In this document: in pieces, positions 61,415 to 64,000 of the stretch
Position numbering within the stretch: the stretch's first letter is position 1
Layout: every line of letters begins with the position of its first letter
DNA from: Bradyrhizobium sp. 1(2017)
Lineage (GTDB): Bacteria > Pseudomonadota > Alphaproteobacteria > Rhizobiales > Xanthobacteraceae
Length of the DNA: 64,000 bases
Assembly: GCF_011602485.2 (NCBI RefSeq)
Contig: NZ_CP050022.2
Location: 4,236,001 to 4,300,000, forward strand
Reading direction: 5' to 3'
Program-made: the position numbers and the translations under genes
Notes under the pieces: model-generated
What the model was told of the DNA's origin: nothing
What the model saw: the letters and a program-made list of their open reading frames with translations, nothing else
Databases searched by the model: none

Positions 61415-62488
61415 CTTGTCCGCCTCCACCGGGTCCTCCGTCCTGATCCAGGCCATCATCATCTCCCAGGCCACCGACAGGACGATCGGCCCGATGAACA
61501 GGCCGACGATGCCGTGGGCGAGCGTGCCGCCGATCACGCCGACGAAGATCACGATGGTCGGCGTGGTCAGGCCGCGCCCCATGACAAGCGGCTTCAGCAT
61601 GGTGTCGATGAAGCCGACCAGGACGAGAAACACGGTGAGCAGCAACGCCGCGGTGACGTCCTTGGCGGTCCAGATCCAGATGATCACCGGCAACAGCACG
61701 AGGAAGGCACCGATCTGCACGATCGAGAGCAGCAGCACGATGAAGGCAAGAAGGCCGGCGCTCGGCACCGCCGCGAGCTTGAAGCCGAAGCCGGCGAGCA
61801 GCGCCTGCACCACCGCGATGCCGATCACTCCTTGCGCCACGGCGCGGATGGTCGCGCCCGCGAGCTCCAGGAAATGCTCGCTCTGCTCGGGCACGATGCG
61901 AAACAGGAAGTTGCGGCCGGCCGCAACCAGCCGCGGTCCGTGCGGAAACAGGAAGCCGGCCACGAACACCGAGAGCAGGAATTGGACAGTGCCGAGCCCG
62001 GCGTCGCCCGCAAGCGACAATAGCGGCCCCGCCAACGGCTGGAGATACGGCGCCACCTCGCGCAACACGGCGCGAACGTTGGTGTAGGCCTGGTCCCAGA
62101 GCTCAAAGAGCCACGGGCCGACCAGTGGCCACGACTTGAGCTGCTCGGGCGCCGATTGGAGCGCCAGATCGCCGGTGCCGAGCTGGTGCGCCAGCTCCCG
62201 CACGCCGTCCACGGCACTGAGGCCGAGCCAGGTTGCAGGGCCGAGGACGATGCCGAGCGTGACCAGGGTCAGGATCGCTGCCGCGGTCTTCGGCCGGCCG
62301 CCGAGCATCTTGGCGACCCAGCTGAACGCCGGATAGAACGCGACCGCGAGCACGCCGCTCCAGGCCAGGATCGGCACGAACGGGCGGATGATCAGGAAAG
62401 TCCAGATGATCAGCAGGGCGAGCAGGCCAAGCCGGATCACGAGCTGGATGATATCCTCGCCCGTCAGGAGCTGACGGAGACTTTTCAC
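61409..62488 (-). CDS. AI-2E family transporter (PerM/TqsA-like)
   Basis: 359 residues with about eight membrane helices. GVLAVAFYPAFSWVAKMLGGRP near the start, the soluble loop, and the C-terminal VFLVLVGFIDTMLKPLVMGRGLTTPTIV (about 290-315) with FVGVIGGTLAHGIVGLFIGPIVLSV are the signature of the AI-2E/PerM family. Members export diverse small molecules and ions; autoinducer-2 export is only one documented role. ATG 62488 starts MKSLRQLL. Confidence 0.92.
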   Translation of the reverse strand: MKSLRQLLTGEDIIQLVIRLGLLALLIIWTFLIIRPFVPILAWSGVLAVAFYPAFSWVAKMLGGRPKTAAAILTLVTLGIVLGPATWLGLSAVDGVRELAHQLGTGDLALQSAPEQLKSWPLVGPWLFELWDQAYTNVRAVLREVAPYLQPLAGPLLSLAGDAGLGTVQFLLSVFVAGFLFPHGPRLVAAGRNFLFRIVPEQSEHFLELAGATIRAVAQGVIGIAVVQALLAGFGFKLAAVPSAGLLAFIVLLLSIVQIGAFLVLLPVIIWIWTAKDVTAALLLTVFLVLVGFIDTMLKPLVMGRGLTTPTIVIFVGVIGGTLAHGIVGLFIGPIVLSVAWEMMMAWIRTEDPVEADKG

Positions 62489-62669
62489 GGCGACTGCTTT
62501 CCCTGCGACATGAACGCAACTTCCGGCTCTTGCGAGGCCAATCCGTTATTGCCAGCCGCGCAACCGCCGTCAAGACGACCGGCCTGCACGTGCCCGCCGG
62601 AAGGCGCTGGCCCCGAAATTAGGAACGCTTCGATCCAAAGCGCATTCCCGGACGATGGTGCGCCGTCCC

Positions 62670-62876
62670 ATGGAGCCAGAGTCCCACGCGGGAATTTACC
62701 GCAGCATCCATTTCTCGCTCGAGCCAAACGGTGCGCCGGGCTATTGGCGCTATGCCTATGCCATCGGCGCCAAGGTGCGCTCCGGGCGGGTGCAAGGCAG
62801 ATTGCCTCAGCTCGCCATCAGGCGTGTGAAGATGCGTATCGATCGCGACATGCGGGCTGACTCGGTCAACGATTGA
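62670..62876 (+). CDS. Small basic hypothetical protein, 68 aa
   Basis: 68 residues from ATG 62670 (MEPESHAGIYRSIHFSLEPN), ending IDRDMRADSVND. Tyr/Arg-rich, no signal or helix of membrane type. Upstream in-frame ATG at 62655 would add five residues. Composition resembles a beta-rich small domain. No family recognised; no clear ribosome site. Confidence 0.5.
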   Translation: MEPESHAGIYRSIHFSLEPNGAPGYWRYAYAIGAKVRSGRVQGRLPQLAIRRVKMRIDRDMRADSVND

Positions 62877-63014
62877 TGCATGAGCTTGCCTGTCGCCCGC
62901 AACAGGCGGCCGGAATTGGCTAACGGGGATTAACCGGATTTCGCCGGGCCGGTTTACGCCGCTGCAAAAGCCCGCGGCTACCGTGGCTGCAGTCCCAAGA
63001 AAACATTGCGTGCA

Positions 63015-63242
63015 ATGGCCAACAGCATCTGGACGATCGAAGAATTCACCTGCGCGGGTTGCAGCATGAGCTACACCGCGACCAGGGAGGAACATGCCGA
63101 AGCGCATTCGGGCAGCTTCAAATGCCGCATCTGCAGCGGCGTGGTGCACAGCTGGTCCGGCAAGCATCACTTCTTCGGCTGGAAAGCGGTGACGACGAAG
63201 CCGCCCGTGTTCGGGCGGCGCTGGGCCGACGCGGGCTACTAG
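63015..63242 (+). CDS. Zinc-ribbon hypothetical protein, 75 aa
   Basis: 75 residues from ATG 63015. Two cysteine pairs, CAGC and CRIC, about 22 residues apart with ATREEHAEAHSGSFK between them, look like a zinc ribbon. The end GWKAVTTKPPVFGRRW is aromatic/basic. Probably cytosolic, unknown function; similar small zinc-ribbon proteins are frequent in Bradyrhizobium. Confidence 0.72.
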   Translation: MANSIWTIEEFTCAGCSMSYTATREEHAEAHSGSFKCRICSGVVHSWSGKHHFFGWKAVTTKPPVFGRRWADAGY

Positions 63243-63304
63243 ATCGCCGCCCCTGTGTGGCGGCCGCAGCCGGTCCCACAAGCTGGCAAATAAGCTGATG
63301 TGCT

Positions 63305-63348
63305 GGGGACCTGCGCCGCTGCGCCGCAGGCAATTTTCGCGCGTCCCC
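63305..63348. repeat. Nested palindrome
   Basis: GGGGAC (63305) pairs with GTCCCC (ending 63348), enclosing CCTGCG against CGCAGG. A possible terminator or repeat element between two plus-strand genes. Confidence 0.45.
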
Positions 63349-63431
63349 AATGCGCCTGGAGCGTTGCAGCGGGACAGGGACAGGCTAAGTTCGCACTCCC
63401 CTCCACGTCCCTGGCCGCAATTGAAGTCGAC

Positions 63432-64000
63432 ATGACAGCCCCCTTCGTTCCGCAGATCGCTCTCTACCGCACCTGGCTCGCCGAGACGCGCGGCCTCACA
63501 TTCTCGAGCTACGAGGACATGCGGCAATGGTCGGTTCGCGATCTCGACGGCTTTTGGCGCAGCATCTGGGACTATTACGATCTGCAATCACCGACGCCGT
63601 TCGCGGCCGTGATCGCCGAGCGCAAGATGCCCGATGCGGTCTGGTTTCCCGGTGCGCAGGTCAACTATGCGCGGCAGGTGTTCCGGCATGTCGGGGCCGC
63701 CGATGCCGCTGGCCTGCCTGCGATCGTCAGCGCTGGTGAGGACGGCAAGCTGACCGAGACGAGCTGGCCTGAGCTGCGGCGCAAGGCGGCCGCACTCGCG
63801 CTGCACCTTAAGGACAAAGGCATCAAGCCTGGCGACCGCATCGCGGCCTATCTGCCCAACATTCCCGAGACCATCATCGCGTTCCTGGCGGCCGCCAGCA
63901 TCGGCGCCGTCTGGAGCGTGTGCGCCCCCGACATGGCCGCACCCGCAGTCATCGACCGGTTCAAGCAGATCGGGCCGAAAGTGCTGATCGCCTGCGACGC
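63432..64000 (+). CDS. aacS: Acetoacetyl-CoA synthetase, N-terminal part (cut by window end)
   Basis: The frame from ATG 63432 is open to the right edge (about 189 residues seen). It begins MTAPFVPQIALYRTWLAETR, then DLDGFWRSIWDYYDL, WFPGAQVNYARQVF and AAYLPNIPETIIAFLAAASIGAVWSVCAPDMA, the N-terminal blocks of acetoacetate--CoA ligase. It activates acetoacetate, for example in polyhydroxybutyrate use. The nucleotide-binding core is outside the window. Confidence 0.88.
   Translation, partial: MTAPFVPQIALYRTWLAETRGLTFSSYEDMRQWSVRDLDGFWRSIWDYYDLQSPTPFAAVIAERKMPDAVWFPGAQVNYARQVFRHVGAADAAGLPAIVSAGEDGKLTETSWPELRRKAAALALHLKDKGIKPGDRIAAYLPNIPETIIAFLAAASIGAVWSVCAPDMAAPAVIDRFKQIGPKVLIACD

Noticed and set aside
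1..64000. CRISPR arrays, insertion sequences, rRNA genes
   Set aside because: No regularly spaced repeats, transposase or rRNA signature was seen anywhere in the window.

Overview
The window comes from a high-GC alphaproteobacterial chromosome, almost certainly Bradyrhizobium or a very close relative. The evidence is the nasT-nasS-nirA nitrate-assimilation block, a divergent ndvC / ndvD / ndvB cyclic beta-glucan locus, a phosphatidylcholine synthase, an IalB-family protein, and Rhizobiales-type intergenic palindromes. Identities are from reading translations and motifs only; no database search was possible.

Layout. 1-1.3 kb: end of pxpC, then pxpA (5-oxoproline catabolism) and a 50-aa membrane protein. 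1.5-7.0 kb (minus): nitrate/nitrite assimilation, with nasT and nasS (nitrate sensor/antiterminator), a structured leader, nirA (siroheme reductase) and an unusual Fe-S/FAD flavoprotein translationally coupled to nirA. 7.1-16.5 kb: rimO, an unknown 313-aa protein, an ArgD-type aminotransferase, a quinone oxidoreductase, a TerC-type membrane protein coupled to pcs, a UbiH-type hydroxylase, an AEC transporter and hspQ. 16.6-22.4 kb: an IalB protein, a peptide-type solute-binding protein, an adenylation-domain protein without its phosphate-binding loop, and a degenerate receiver/GGDEF protein. 22.4-25.7 kb (minus): a two-gene unit of a small two-helix membrane protein and a CHAT (caspase-like) protease with helical-repeat tail, the best candidate here for an undescribed system. 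25.8-32 kb: mfd, sdhE and recG. 32-38.7 kb (minus): two NAD(P) oxidoreductases, a DUF502 protein, glmS and glmU.

38.9-41.9 kb: envelope proteins, including a divergent SPOR-like protein, a secreted three-repeat peptide and an MgtC-like protein. 41.9-47.3 kb: ndvC, ndvD and ndvB for periplasmic cyclic beta-1,3/1,6-glucan. A tRNA-Lys(UUU) lies at 47.58 kb. About 47.7-55.7 kb is an accessory stretch of small secreted/membrane proteins, an HlyD-type fusion protein, an HdeA-like chaperone, a frameshifted cardiolipin synthase and a second fragment of it. It carries two excellent FNR/FixK-type boxes but no integrase. 55.9-64 kb: a methyltransferase, a second Mfd-like helicase with a degraded RNA-polymerase-interaction region, small exported proteins, a NUDIX hydrolase below an orphan palindrome, an AI-2E family permease, a zinc-ribbon protein and the start of an acetoacetyl-CoA synthetase cut by the window edge.

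The genes fit a soil/symbiotic rhizobium: nitrate use under NasST control, osmoprotective glucans and phosphatidylcholine for the plant interface, two Mfd-type translocases, and a probably oxygen-responsive accessory patch beside a tRNA.
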